Positions 37,201-49,000 of a DNA stretch of 64,000 nt are shown piece by piece. The stretch comes from Edaphochlamys debaryana (lineage: Eukaryota; Chlorophyta; Chlorophyceae; Chlamydomonadales): the NCBI GenBank assembly GCA_016858145.1, contig JAEHOE010000055.1, forward strand, positions 62,001 to 126,000, written 5' to 3'. Under the pieces are notes generated by a model. It searched no databases. It was not told the origin of the DNA and saw only the letters and a program-made list of their open reading frames with translations. How positions within the stretch are numbered: position 1 is the stretch's first letter; each line of letters starts with the position of its first letter. Made by a program: the position numbers and the translations under genes.

Positions 37201-40200
37201 GCCGCCGCCGCCGTCGCTGCCGTACCCGCGCTCAAGATCCCTGCCGGCGGCGCCAGCACGCTCTCCGGCGCCCTAGACTCAACCGCCGACCTCTCCCCCG
37301 GCCGTGCGGGTACCGTACCGCGCCAAAACCCGAAACGCTCCGTCAGCATCTCGCCTGCCGTACACACGCTCGGCCCGGAATCTTCCAACGTCTATCTGGG
37401 TCGGCAGCGATCTCGCCGTTTCAGCGAGATGAGCGGCGTTTCCAACGCCTACACGGAGGCGTTTGACGAGGATGACGAGGATGCTGACGAGGACGGAAGA
37501 CCAGGGGGCGGATCCGACGAGAGTTCCCGGTCGCATGGTTCATGTGCGTCGGAGGAAGGCATCAAGGAGTCTCGGTCTCTTCGGAGCATACGCAGGTGCG
37601 GATGTGGGAAGGAAAATGATCTGGGATCGGGGGACAGCAAGCAAGTTGAAGACAAGGAGCTTATGGGGGATGGGGTAAGGAAGGGAGGGGGGGATAAGGG
37701 AGTCTCGGTCCCTGCGGAGCATTCCCAGGTGAGGGGTCGGGCGGAGAAGCTTGGTTGACGAACAAGGGCCGGGCGTTGTGGGTGGGGTTGTGGGCGGTGG
37801 GGTTGTGGGTGCGGGGTTCGAAAGACGGGAGGGCGTTGGTACCACTTGGTAAGCCTTTGCACGTGCATGTCTTTGACTTGCGTAGTGCCCTGAGCCTCCC
37901 TTTACCTCCCCGCTCTACACACATCCCTCCCACCCCCGCCCCCTTCCCCCTCGCCCCCCCAGCCTGCGCAGCATACCCAGCTGGAAGTCGAGTCGCAGCG
38001 CTCGCAGCCGCCGCAGCCGCAGCGGCGACGGGGCGGACGAGGTGGAGGAGGACTATGAGGAGGAGGAGTGGGACGAGGACGATGGTGAGGGGCAGGGTGC
38101 TGGGGGACGAAGGCCCAGACTCTGTGCCTCTCCACCCGTCCATACCTTACCTTCGTGCATGTTCGTTCATTTCCTTGCTGGCGGTCCTACGTGCTTCGCC
38201 TTGCGCCCGACATCCCCCTTTGCTTGAGGCCTGCCGCAACTTCCACTTTGTCCCCCACTCCTGCCCCTGCTGCAGACGAGGGCGCCGAGAGCGACTGCTG
38301 ACCCACTGCGCTCACCCCCTGCGCTTATCTTGCCCAGTAGCCACCCCTCACTCTTACCGCCCTGCCCCTGCTGCAGACGAGGGCGCCGAGGACGATGATG
38401 AGGTGCTGGAGGAGATCCGCTCGCGGTCCCGGTCCCTTCGCTCCATGCGCTCCCGCGTCAGCTTCCGCAGCACGAGGTCAGAGGTACCCGAGGAGGAGGA
38501 GGTGCTGAGCTCCTCGGAGGAGAAGGCGTCGAAAGAGGAGGAGGTGGGACAGGAGGGGAGGAGGGAGGGAGGGAGGTCTCGGAGGGAGAGAGGGAGGGAG
38601 GCAGGGAAGGAGGGAGGGAGGGCGGACGGGGTCTTTCGGGTTTGGGAGGGGAGGGGGGCCAGTGGGCCGCTGAGGAGGCGGCGGGGTCGCATGTCAAGGG
38701 AGGAGGAGGAGGAGGAGGCGGGGCTGTGGTGATGCCGAGTGCTCCCATCTCTTTTGTCCCATTGCGCAAGAAGAGTCTCCTGTCGGCCCGTCGCACGCGT
38801 CCAAAAGACACATGCGTCACCCCCTCCCAACCCCGTCCCTTTTTTCTCCGCCCTGCCCCCCAACCCCCGCGCCGTTGTCCCCCCCCCCCCCCCCTAAGGT
38901 GTCCGAGTCCATCCCCGATGAGGCCTCCTCGGCGCCCACCTCCTCCGACTCGTACGGCAACGCGTACAGCGAGGACTTTGACCCCGATTCAGCATCGCCC
39001 TCGCGCGCCACGTCCTTCCGCCGCCGCAGCCTGGCGGGCGGGACCAGCAGTAGACAGGTGCGGCCCCTTTCGGGGAGGTGAAGTGTCGGAGGCGGGGTTA
39101 CTAGGAATGGGTAGCGGGAACGTTCGTCCGCTCTACCTCGAGTACGACCCAAGATCCGCGTGTGAATGTCGTACGTGGGGTGAGCTCTTTGGCTCACGGC
39201 AACAGCCACAAAGACGCCCCGGACAAATCCGGGACCCTTCGGAACCCTGTCGCCCTCTTTGAGCCTGCGCCCATCTGACACCAACCCTCACACAACCCCA
39301 CCCACCCCCAACACCCCTTCCCCCCTCCAGCTTATGTCCGCCGGCTCCTTCTCCTCCCGCTCGCTGCTGCGGCGGCCCTCGGTGCTGGTGTCCACCCTGG
39401 CGCCCATCACATCCAGCCGGGAGGAGGGCTTCGACGCGCGGGGGTCGTACGACCTGTCGGCGGGGGCGGAGGGGGAGGACTCCGGGCCCATGAGCCCGGG
39501 GCAGCAGGCCAGGTGGGTTGTGTCGGGGGCGGGGGTGGGTGGGTGCGAGAGCGGACCGGGAGGAATACACAGCAGGGACGAGCGGGGGATGGTAGTTGAG
39601 AACTTGAGATCGGGGCTTGCTTGGATAAAGCTCATGGGAGTTAAGCTTGGTTGTGTGAGGCAGGGTAGCAGTGCGGATGTTTTTTGCCAAGCTTCATTCT
39701 GTGACCATCCGATTGCTTGGCGGTCCGGTTCCCCAGGAGCCCGAGCAGGACCGCGCTCAACCGCATGGGCAGCATGATCCTGAAAACCTCATCCGGATTC
39801 AAGCGTACGGCATCCATCTCGATCACCATGGCGGACGACCCCATGGCGCCCAACCAGATGGAGCGCATCATGCCCGTCGTACACACGCCGACGTACGGCA
39901 GTGGCGGCGGTGGAAGTACGGCGGCCGGCGGCCGACCCACATCGGCTGGCGGCGCAAAGGAACGGCCGGCGTCGCCGTACGGCGGTGACCGCCGTGTTTC
40001 CTTCGGCGGAGGTGACCCCAAAGAGTCCAAAGCGGAAGCCGCCGCAAAGGCAGCGGAAGCCAAGGCGGCCGCCGAGGCAAAGGCAAAGCAGGAGGAGGAG
40101 GCAAAGGCGAAAGAGGCGGCAGCGGCAGCGGCGGCGGCAGCGCAGCAGGCTCAGCAGCAACAGCAGGCCTGGGGCCCCTGGATGGGCTACCCGCCGTCGC

Positions 40201-42398
40201 CGTACGGCGGCTACGGCTATAACCCGTACGCGCCGTACTACGGCGGCGGCTACAACCCGTATCTGCCGTACGGCGGCATGATGCCGCCGCCCGGGGCCCC
40301 GCCAAACGCCGCCGGGATGCCCGACCCGTCCTCAGTCCTGCAGTACCTGCCTCCGCCCATCCCCGTCTCATCCGGACTGTACTTCTCTCCCACCCAAGCC
40401 CACGCCCAACCCCACCCTTACGGGGCATACCCCGCCTCCCCCACCGCCTCCCAGCCCAACCGCTTCCCGGCATCCGCCTTTGCCGCTGCACCTGCACCTG
40501 CCCAGCCCAACTCCGCCAGCTCGCCCTCTGCCTCCAACTCCGGCTCCCGATCCATCTCGCCCGTGCCCTCAATCTCTGGCCAAGCCCCCACCCGCCACTC
40601 GAACCTCGTCGCCGCCGGCTCCCACCACCACACCCACACCCACCATGTCAAGTTTGCCGACTCTGCAGCCCCTGCCTCCTCCGCCGCAGCGGCGGTAGGC
40701 CTCGGAACCGCGGGGGCTGGGGCCACGGCGGCAGGTACGGCAGCGGCGGCGGCTGCCAGGGGCGGTACGGCGCCGTACGGCGGCTGGGTCGGCGGGCCGC
40801 ATCCGTACACGTACCAGCCGGGTGCGCCGGGCCTGGCGGCGGCTGCCGCGGCCGCGGCACCGTACGGCCCGTCGTACGGCCTGGGCGGAGGCGGTTTCGG
40901 CCTGGGTGGACCGCCCATGTTCTCCGCAACGGTGAGAGGGGGGTCGTAGTCAGGGGTTTAGTTGCAAACACAGCTTTGACGGACGAGAGGCAGCACACGT
41001 GTGGCTGTAGGCCTGTGGTCCCTGGCCCTGAACGCTCTTCCCTTTCCTCCTGCTGTCACGGCTCTTAACCTCGCCCGCCTCATCCTCCTAACAGCCCCGG
41101 CCCCGCCCATTCCCCTGACCCCGACCATACCGGTACACCCACCGAGCCCGCCCCCGCCCCGAGGCCTGGGCAGCACCACCTCCTTCTCCCCTGCCTCATG
41201 TTGCTTAACCCGCCATCCCTTCCCCTCCCCCCACCCCCTCCCTCTCAGAGCACCTTCTCCCGCCTGGGCAGCACCCTGGCCGCGGGGGCCTACCCCGGGC
41301 TCGACCCCATGTCGGTGCGGACCATACGGCGGGACCTGGTCAACACGGCGGCAGCGATATCGGGTGAGGGCAGGGTGAGGGCAGGGTGGAGGCAGTGCAT
41401 GGGGCAATCGAATGATCACCCCAGGGGAGGCAGCGCGTGAGTCGCACGAGCGGTTGCTGCGCTGTGGCCGCGGGCCTCTGCGCAAGGGCTTGCAGGGCCG
41501 TATTCTCTGAGCTAGGCCTCCTCTGAGCCATTTCATCGGCGTGGGGTTCGCTCATGGCTGCAAGGGTGTAGGAAAGTTTAGCTGGGGAAACCGAGCCCTC
41601 TTCCCGTCCCAATACTTCTTCTGCGGCTCCGGTATGCCGTGTGTTGTGGAGCAAGCGACGGCCGTCATTCCACAATCAACCCCCGGCCCCTACCGTCCCT
41701 CACCCAGGCTCCATCGGCTACGAGGACATTGTGGCGGAGGCGGGGGCGGCGGACGAGTACCGGGCACAGCTGGCGCGAGTGCGGGCACGCCTGGCGTCGG
41801 CGCGGGCGGGGCTGCCGTCGGTGAGAGAGGGGCGGCCGCGGCAGCGCTGGAGAGGGATTGGTGGGGTAGTGGCCAGACACATGCGGGGGAGGGCGGGAGC
41901 GTTAAGAGCCCATGCGTCTCTTGCACCATATCAAAAACCTCCCGACTCTATCGTGGTCCGCAGGTCCTGCCCAGCCAAGACCGGGAGGTCTACCTCTCCC
42001 GCCCCATCCGGCGGCCGGCGGGCCCCGGCTCCGGCCCCGGGGCAGCGGCAGGCACACCCTCACCCCTACTGGCGGCGGCCGCAGCGGAGGTCACAGCGGC
42101 AGCGGCGGCGGCGGAGCTGCGGGCGGCTGCGGCGGGGGTGGGAAGCCAGGGGGGCGCTGGGCGGCTTAGCAGTAGCGGAGTGGGAGCGAGGGCCGGGCTG
42201 GGGCTGGGGCTGGGCGGAAAGCTGGGAAGCACAGGCGCGGGGCTGGGGCTGAGGTCCGCGGCTCCGCCGCCCAAGATCAGCATCGTCGGGTACGGCAGTA
42301 CGGCACCCGGCTCGTACCGCTACGCCACGCTGGAGGACACGCGGCGGCTGATCGAGTCCACGCGGCCGTACACGGAGGTGCCCGTGCGGGCGGGTTGA
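28228..42398 (+). CDS. Giant low-complexity protein, about 2,700 aa, unknown family
   Basis: ATG at 28228 (MASDSFELTSSISG), stop at 42396-42398. About 26 exons were traced with consistent phase, among them 28228-28564, 28739-28958, 29577-30010, 30460-31245, 31503-31970, 32115-32384, 32578-33097, 33711-33869, 33992-34519, 34734-35180, 36490-37595, 37963-38085, 38377-38543, 38900-39057, 39331-39512, 39737-40931, 41249-41363, 41708-41820 and 41964-42398. The product is nearly all disordered. It has repeated Ser-Asp-Phe-Glu acidic motifs (ASDSFELS, YVDSDFEMSGS), Arg/Ser tracts, Pro/Gln and poly-Ala stretches, PYGG-type repeats, YEEDFESV and YSEDFD motifs, and a possible dynein light chain (LC8) site, IIATQTDVYS. 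The 3' exons (LGSTLAAGAYPGLDPMSVRT, IGYEDIVAEAGAADEYRAQL) are less degenerate and may be the ordered part. No catalytic domain is recognised; a scaffold role is speculation. A GC donor follows 35180. A partial copy lies at 50424-52364. Confidence 0.7.
31836..32384 (+). repeat. Duplicated acidic 40-residue module in two adjacent exons
   Basis: Two consecutive exons of the large gene end in near-identical modules: MVQEDSGSSVEHIMDITQL (exon 31503-31970) and MVQEDSDSDAEHIMDITQL (exon 32115-32384). Both are preceded by a DPLA motif and followed by TRV. They are among the best-conserved segments of an otherwise low-complexity protein and probably arose by exon duplication. Confidence 0.75.
35615..35776 (+). 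repeat. Duplicated exon start flanking an inverted element
   Basis: The acceptor and first 45 nt of an exon occur twice: CAG then GTGGCCTTCAGCCCGGGCTC at 35615 and GTGGCCTACGACCCGGGCTC at 35732. Only the second continues into a long open exon (to 35854), so the first is probably a decoy or an alternative 3' splice site. Confidence 0.7.
35660..35731 (-). mobile_element. Introner-like element, inverted copy in the large gene
   Basis: The core is present in reverse orientation (ACGCGTCGGCAAAACACACA), followed by a C-rich run ending CCCACAG. In this orientation the element's G-rich side becomes the polypyrimidine tract and 3' splice site of the host intron. It sits between the two copies of the exon start described at 35615-35776. 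Confidence 0.5.
35855..35911 (+). mobile_element. Introner-like element, first forward copy in the large gene
   Basis: 57 nt, beginning GTGGGGAGCGGGGTGGGG and ending CGACGCGTCAG, with the core GTGTGTTTCGCCGACGCGT. It has exactly the GT and AG ends of a minimal intron and lies directly after an exon ending GCAG. Confidence 0.6.
35957..36013 (+). mobile_element. Introner-like element, second forward copy in the large gene
   Basis: 57 nt, nearly identical to the copy 102 nt upstream; the visible difference is GATTGAAG in place of GATGAAAG. It probably arose by tandem duplication of the first copy together with its flanking exon end. Confidence 0.6.
37567..37728 (+). repeat. Duplicated exon end with donor (RSLRSI module)
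   Basis: GAGTCTCGGTCTCTTCGGAG followed by CATACGCAG|GT (to 37595) is repeated about 133 nt downstream as GAGTCTCGGTCCCTGCGGAG followed by CATTCCCAG|GT (to about 37728). The next exon (37963) begins with a related LRSIPS stretch. The first donor is in phase with that exon; the second copy is probably a decoy or an alternative site. Confidence 0.7.
38268..38405 (+). repeat. Duplicated acceptor with exon start (DEGAE module)
   Basis: CCTGCCCCTGCTGCAG followed by ACGAGGGCGCCGAG occurs at about 38260-38290 and again at 38361-38390. After the first copy the frame meets TGA within a few codons, while the second opens the exon 38377-38543. The first acceptor is therefore probably a broken duplicate or a poison exon. 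Confidence 0.75.
38792..38827 (-). mobile_element. Introner-like element, diverged inverted copy
   Basis: Reverse-complemented, this reads a diverged core (ATGTGTCTTTTGGACGCGT) after a G-rich run. It lies in the intron 38544-38899 of the large gene and again supplies C-rich sequence upstream of the 3' splice site. It is the weakest member of the family. Confidence 0.35.
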
Positions 42399-43032
42399 GC
42401 TGCAAGGAGGTGAGCCGTACTATGGCGAAAAGAACAAAGCTGACGATGTGGTAGCGTACGTGGCTGGGAGTAGAAGACATGGCTGGGCTGTGATGACGTC
42501 CCGAGTTCAAGGGACCAAGGGGTAGAAGATCAAGTGCTGCTGCGTCTGACTTCGGCCATGGGATAGCGCGTTCTATTCCGCTCCTCTCAGTAACCAGGAG
42601 TATGCAATGTGTGGACTGCACGGAAAGCCGTCAAGACGCCGCACGTCCAGCTGCCGGGTACCAGCCGCCAGCAGCCGGGTACCAGTTTACTGTAAACCCT
42701 CCAAAACCGCTGAAACTCTTGGACTGCCTAACGGGGTTGATAAACAACTGCTGGTCCCTAACTCGGCCCAGCTTTGGCCCACATACAGCGGAACAGCTGT
42801 CGCCTGCAACCGATACCGAAGTGGGCACAGGCACAAACATTCCCCATGCCGACTCCACTGCTGAAACTCGACACTTGGCGCGCAATGGGGCGGGGGGGGG
42901 CCTGTACGGCGTACGGAGTCCCCTCTGGAGACTAGTTAGCACTCGTGAGGCATTTAGTCCCTCTGTGGCCTTCGCTAAGTGCTTGCCGCGATCTAGAAAT
43001 CTAACAAGAGCTGTGTCCTGTTGCTGGGCACG
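42399..43032. other. Spacer: large-gene 3' UTR and LOX B promoter
   Basis: Contains the 3' UTR of the large gene, then the presumed promoter and leader of LOX B. A 21-nt tandem duplication (CCGGGTACCAGCCGCCAGCA, about one and a half units) lies at 42655-42686. No other gene was seen. Confidence 0.5.
42691..42695 (+). terminator. Candidate poly(A) signal TGTAA for the large gene
   Basis: TGTAA lies about 290 nt past the stop codon of the large gene on its coding strand, a typical chlorophyte arrangement. Confidence 0.5.
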
Positions 43033-46000
43033 ATGCCGGCATTCTTGGGCAGCAACAGTTTCGCAGGCTTGCAGGGCCGCGCATACGCTGTTACGAGTAG
43101 CGTGGCATCATGTCGGCCGGCTTCTCACAGCCGGCGGAGTAGTGTCGCGGTTCCACGCTCATCAGGCTCCATTCGCTCTGCTGCTCCGCCGCCTGTGCGT
43201 GGCCTTCATACTACTGCCGCCGCTGTCGGCAGCGGCAATTCAAGCCCTGAGGACCACGAGGACCGCTCTGGAAGCTTGACATGGCAATGCACAGTCACGT
43301 CGAGCGCGCCGCTCCAGCCGTGAGTGACGATGCTGCAAGGCTAGCATGGCAATTAAGCTGATTAGGAATCCCGAGGTTGAGTAGGTACCGGCGGTTTGAA
43401 CCAACCGTCGGTCAAGTCGCCCCAACCGCCATCCATCCCCCCGCCGGTGCATGTCGCCCGTGCTACCTTGTTCTTAAGTAGCCCGCCCCGCCCGGCCCCC
43501 CCCACGCTCGCCCCCCGCCTTACCGCTCCAGTGGTACGGGCAAGGGGATACAGATTGTTGTCATCAATCGTGTGAGCGATATCCGCTCGGACCCAATGAG
43601 CATCGACTCCTGGCGCCCGCCGGTTGTCAACCCCAACCCGGATGGGACAAGGGGCTGGCGCCGCTCCGGCCCCATCACGCTGCCCGCGTCCGTCTCGGAG
43701 CCGGGTGCCGTACTCATCCGTACAGATCGCGATAAACACGGCCACGCGACTGTGGAGTACATCGGCACTATTGAGCTAGCGAGGTGTGCCGTACGTTGTG
43801 CATGTGCATGCCGTGCATCTCCCGATGGCTGCATGCAAAGCCCTTGCCTTCCTGCCTCACTCCTGAATTTCTTTCTCCTGCTCTCAACCACACCTCCCTC
43901 CCAATTGCCCGCCGCATGCAGCTCCACCCAGATCGTCGGGCTCACCGCCAACTCGTGGGTGTCGTCGGACCAGGGCTGGCGCACCTTCTTCATCGGCGGG
44001 GCCTTCTTGCCCAAGGACACGCCGGAAGCCATGTTGAAACTTCGCAAGGAAGAGCTGGAGAAGCTGCAGGTGCGCGCTTACGTGGCGGTTGCAATAGGGC
44101 GTGAGCTTGATGGCGGGGGGCGGGCGGCGGCGTGCAATGGGCGCCCCTTTTGGGCTTGCGCAGTGTACAGCAGCAGCAGCAGGCGCACCACATACCATCA
44201 CTGCCCGTCCACCGCAGGGGGATCGCACAACACGCAAGGAGAAGCGCCTGCCAAGCGACCGCATTTACTGGTACCAGGTGCGTGCGTGCGACCGCGCGCG
44301 AGTACTGCTACCAGGGTGGAAGGCAGGGGTGAGAGAGGAGTGATCGAGGGGACTCCCGGATTCCTGGCTCGGGGGGCTTTGCATACGTACGGAAGAACGT
44401 TATCCGCTCACACGCCACCCGCCCGCCACCCTTGCAGCGGTACGACGACCTGAGTGCCCCCGGGAAGCCGCGGCCCCAGCTGGGCCTCGATGATGCCGGC
44501 GAGGGCCTGCCCTACCCCCGCCGCCTGGCCACCAACCGCGGCCTCGAGCCCGGCAGCGACGACCGCGAGATCCCGCCAGCCGATGGCGAGTCCATGTGGG
44601 TGCCCTTTGGTAAGTGTGCCGCTGCATCGGTGCATGCATGGAATTGTCGGCTGGCTCGCTCAGTGGTAGAGAGATGCCGTACGTACACTGCCGTACAATT
44701 CCACATGCAGACGAGCAATTCAGTGCGCACAAGGCTTCCGATTTTTCATCGACCGCCGTCAAGGCAAACACCGCTCGCTTCTATGCCCGCTACATTCTTC
44801 TCTTCGGTAGGCCCTTTCGCGATTTCAACAGCGTGCTGAGTGTCTTCAAGGTGAGGCACAGCAGGTGGTACGTGTAGCACGTGTGCTTCAACGATATGTA
44901 CCTGTGTGACCATATCATCATCTCATTAATCTCATCATACATGCTCGATCTCAGGATGACAGCGGCAAACAGGCATCGCCATTATCGGACAATGACATCG
45001 ACGCTTTCGAAGCCTTCCGTGAGTGTGGATGTAGAGAAGGAGTGGTAGATGGGCTAGATGCATGTTGATGACGTACTGCAATATGTGCGGATGTGTGTGT
45101 GTGCCCGCGCACCTTCAGGTGCTTGGGACCTCCTGAACACTGCTGAGGACTCGGCCGCCATCTACCAGGCCATGATGGCTGATCGCATGGGCTCGTCCGC
45201 TAGCAGGGCGGCTGGTCTGCCGCCAACCCCTGGACTGCTAGCAGCAATCTCAGAAGACGAGGCGGAGGACACGGACAGGGCCTTCTTCACCAACATGGCA
45301 GCGGACGGGCTGAGGAGCATGGGCATCATCAAGGAGCCGCGCTTTCCGGTACGTACGTACCGAAGCACCTACCCCCGCCCCGCCCGCCCACTGGGGCACC
45401 TAGGGCACCCCGCCCCCGCCCCCGGCCCCGCCCCCCTCACCCCCGCCCCGCCGTTGGTTTAAACCATACAACGCCGCTATCGCGCCGTGCGTATTTACAC
45501 ATACACTTCGCGCGCGCCCGTCGCAGGTGCCCAAGGTGTTGGCTGGCCGGCTAGATGCCTGGGACTCAGACGAGGAGATGGGCCGCCAGGCCCTGGCCGG
45601 TATGAACCCCGTAACGCTCAAAGCCCTGTTCAAGACGCCTGAAGACCAGGGCTCCGCCATTCGCGATGTGCACATCAACGGTGAGTGTTGGGGTTGGGGC
45701 AGGAGGGGGGGGGTAGGAGAAGTTGCTGCTGACCTCATGCCTTCTTTGGGCCCCCCACCCCCTGGAACTGTACGGCAAGGAGTTTCTCAGTACGGCAGTC
45801 TTTCTTCTTGTGGTTCTTGACGGACTCTACATCATTGCGCCTTTATATTCAGCGTAACCTTCGGACGCTGGTAGCTGAAGCTGAACAATGTCCAGCCCGA
45901 ACGACATGTCCAGACAAGTCCGGACCATTGCAGAAGCCGCATTACTGATAAATCCACTTGGGGATGCTTGCTGGATCTTGCATCGCTTGAAGAACATGCT

Positions 46001-49000
46001 CGCTCGGCGGCGACTCCGTGGAGAACATGCGAGCGTGGTCGCGCTTCACAGCCGTGTAGCAGGACGTAGTGTTGAAAGCAGTTGGTCCGCGCAAAGTCGG
46101 GGTATAGCTTCCCGTCTACACCAAACAAAAGAAGAAGAAATAACAACTAGTGAGAGCGGAACGTGCTAAGCGATAGGAATGCCGAGGGCTGTCGCTGATC
46201 AGCTTCACCGGCGACGGCGACTTTGGTTCTTTCTCGGACCCCCACCCCCCGGGGCGCCCCCCAACCCTCCCCTTCGCAAGTCTCGAGCGAGGCCAACCTG
46301 CCAAAGCGAGGGGTTCCAATGTGACTTCGCCGCTTCACGTGCAGAGGATGAAGACCTGCAGGGCGCCACGCTCGCATCTTTGGTCGCGGACGCGAAGGCG
46401 GGCAACAAGCCCCGGCTGTACTGGATCGACCACTGGGCGCTGGGCGAGTGCTGGTCCGAGGCGGGCAAGGCGCAGAACGAGGAGGGCAAGAGGGTGCAGC
46501 ACGCGGGCCGCGCGCTCTTCTACCTGCGCAAGTGAGCCTGCTGAGGAAAAGCCTTGCTTGGCTGGGTTAGTTTGTGGCCATGGATACTTGTGTCATGATA
46601 TGCTCCTGGATGGACGGATGGCCGTGGCTAGTCATTAGACCCACACTTTCCCCCCCCGGCCTAGCTTTCTTCCATACATACATGTTGCGAACTCTCATCG
46701 TGTTGCGAACAGGGACCCCGAGAACGGCGACAGGGACGCAGGCCTGGTCCCCATTGCCATCGAGCTGGCGCACCCCAACACCCACCCCATGAAGGAGGGG
46801 ACGAGAGAGACCCACGGTGAAGTCTACTCCCGCAGCCAGCTGAAGGGCGACAAGCGGGTGGTGTGGACGCTGGCCAAGGCGGTGTTCCGCTCCCTGGACG
46901 CAAGCGTGCACCAGGTGTGTAAGTATGTACGGGCGGGCGGAGGGGTACGGCAATAGATAGGGGCATGTGTACGGTAGCGGCGCGGTTTGCACGGTGCGCG
47001 CTTTGTGCATGCCGGCCGCCCCACTTGCTATTGCTCCTTCGTGCCCCTCGCCCGCCCGCAGCTCGACTCGCACTTCAACCGTTCGCATGCGATGCTGGAG
47101 CCCTTCCTCATCGCCATGCGCCGCAACATCAGCTGCATGCACCCCGTGAGTGGCCCCATGCATGCGGTATTGGGGAAAGAGCGGGGTTAGTTGGGCAAGC
47201 GGGTCCCTGCAACTCATGTGACGTGGGTTTGGCGCAGGGCAGCTTGTGGGGGCATCAATGTTGACAGCCATCCGAATCTGGCCCTCATCAACCATTAATC
47301 CAGTATCAGGCGAGCTGACAACCCCCACACCCTGGCTCCGAAACCTCTCAGGTCTTCAAGCTCATGCTGCCGCACTTCCGCTACACCCTCGACATCAACC
47401 GCAACGCCCGCTCGAACCTCGTCAACGCGCCACGCGGAGGCCTCTTGGGCGGCGGCATCATTGAGCAGGCCTTCTCGGCGGGCGAGTACGCCATGCGCCT
47501 GGCCGCCAAGCTGTACGGCGCCACGTGGACCTTCGCGGGCCAGGCCCTGCCCAAGGACCTTGAGCGCCGGTGCGTGCGTGCATACCCGGGCGCGCGGGCA
47601 ACGACTGCAAACGCCCCGCCGCACGGGTTGAGTCAACGCAGCAGGCCTTGTGATGCCTAGTCTCAGATATCGATCCCGCCGGTTTTGCTTGCCAGGAACA
47701 TTCTGCTAAAAAAGGACGAGAAAGGCAAGCTGATGAAGCCCTACAAGCTCCGCTGGCTGCACTACCCGTACGCCGAGGACGGCCTGCTCATCTGGGAGGA
47801 GCTGGAGAAATACTTCGACGAATATCTGCGGCTGTACTTCAAGTCAGACGATGCCGTGGCGGGTGACAAGGAGCTGCAGGCCTGGTGGGCGGAGGTCAAG
47901 GTGGGTTCATGGGTCGCTGGTCGGGTGGTAGCTAGCTAGGTAATGGGAGGGAGCGAGGATGGGCTCACGGGTCGGCGGGTCAGGTGGAGCGGACTTGCTT
48001 GCGGTAGAGGTATTGGAGGCCAGTGCCCGGAGCCGCTGCTGCTTTGCGCCTTCTTTCCCTATCCAGCCCATACAGCCCTGGCTGCATGCCGTTAACCGCC
48101 CCCGCCCGCCGCCCCCAGGCCGAGGGCCACCCCGACGCCAAGCTAAGCGGCCGCGACGAGGAGCAGGTGTGGGGCTTCGAGGGCCCCATCCCCTCGATCG
48201 ACGAGCTGGTTCAGATCCTGGTCACCATCGCCTACATGGCCTCGGCGCACCACGCCGCAGTCAACTTTGGCCAGGTGAGGCGGCGGGGAGTCATGACTGC
48301 GCGCCAGCAGGGCAAAAGGGGGGAGGTACGTAGTTGTGCTGCTGGGAAGGAGGCAAGGCCGGATCCGGTAGGTGGGCACGCAAGTGTCTGATCTCTCCTC
48401 TCCTCTTCATCAGGCCCATGCATCCACCTACCTACCAGCCATGCCTTCCCCACGTACGCCCTCTTCCCTCTCTCGCCCGCAGTATGACTATTCCGCGCTC
48501 ATCCTCAACAACAGCTCCCTCATCCGCCGCCACATGCCTGTCAAGGGGACACCGGCCTGGGACGAGCTGGTGGGCGCCCGGGGCAACGCGCAGGAGAAAG
48601 TCTTCATGTCGTACTTGGTGGACTCTGAGTCCGCGTTTGCGGTGAGTCATTGAGCACCACACAGATGGACGCACATGCAACCAAACTTGACGGCCCCTCA
48701 TCAAACCTCTATCTCTTCTCACAATCGACAACCAACCACACATCCCGAAACCACCACCGTCAGGTCATGTCCATCATCAGGCTGCTGTCGAGCCACGCGC
48801 CAGACGAGCAAACCCTGGAGGAGCTGAACGAGTACCTGGTGGTGAGTCACACCCAGGGATGGCCAAGGCAGTGTGAGGGGCGGGAGGGCGGAGTAACGGG
48901 TCAGGGTGTTGGCTGAGGGCGAGGCGTACGTAATGGACATGCAGGAGAGCTCGTGCTGTGGTGGTGGGGGGCCTTGACAAGACGCTGCCACAGCCACAGC

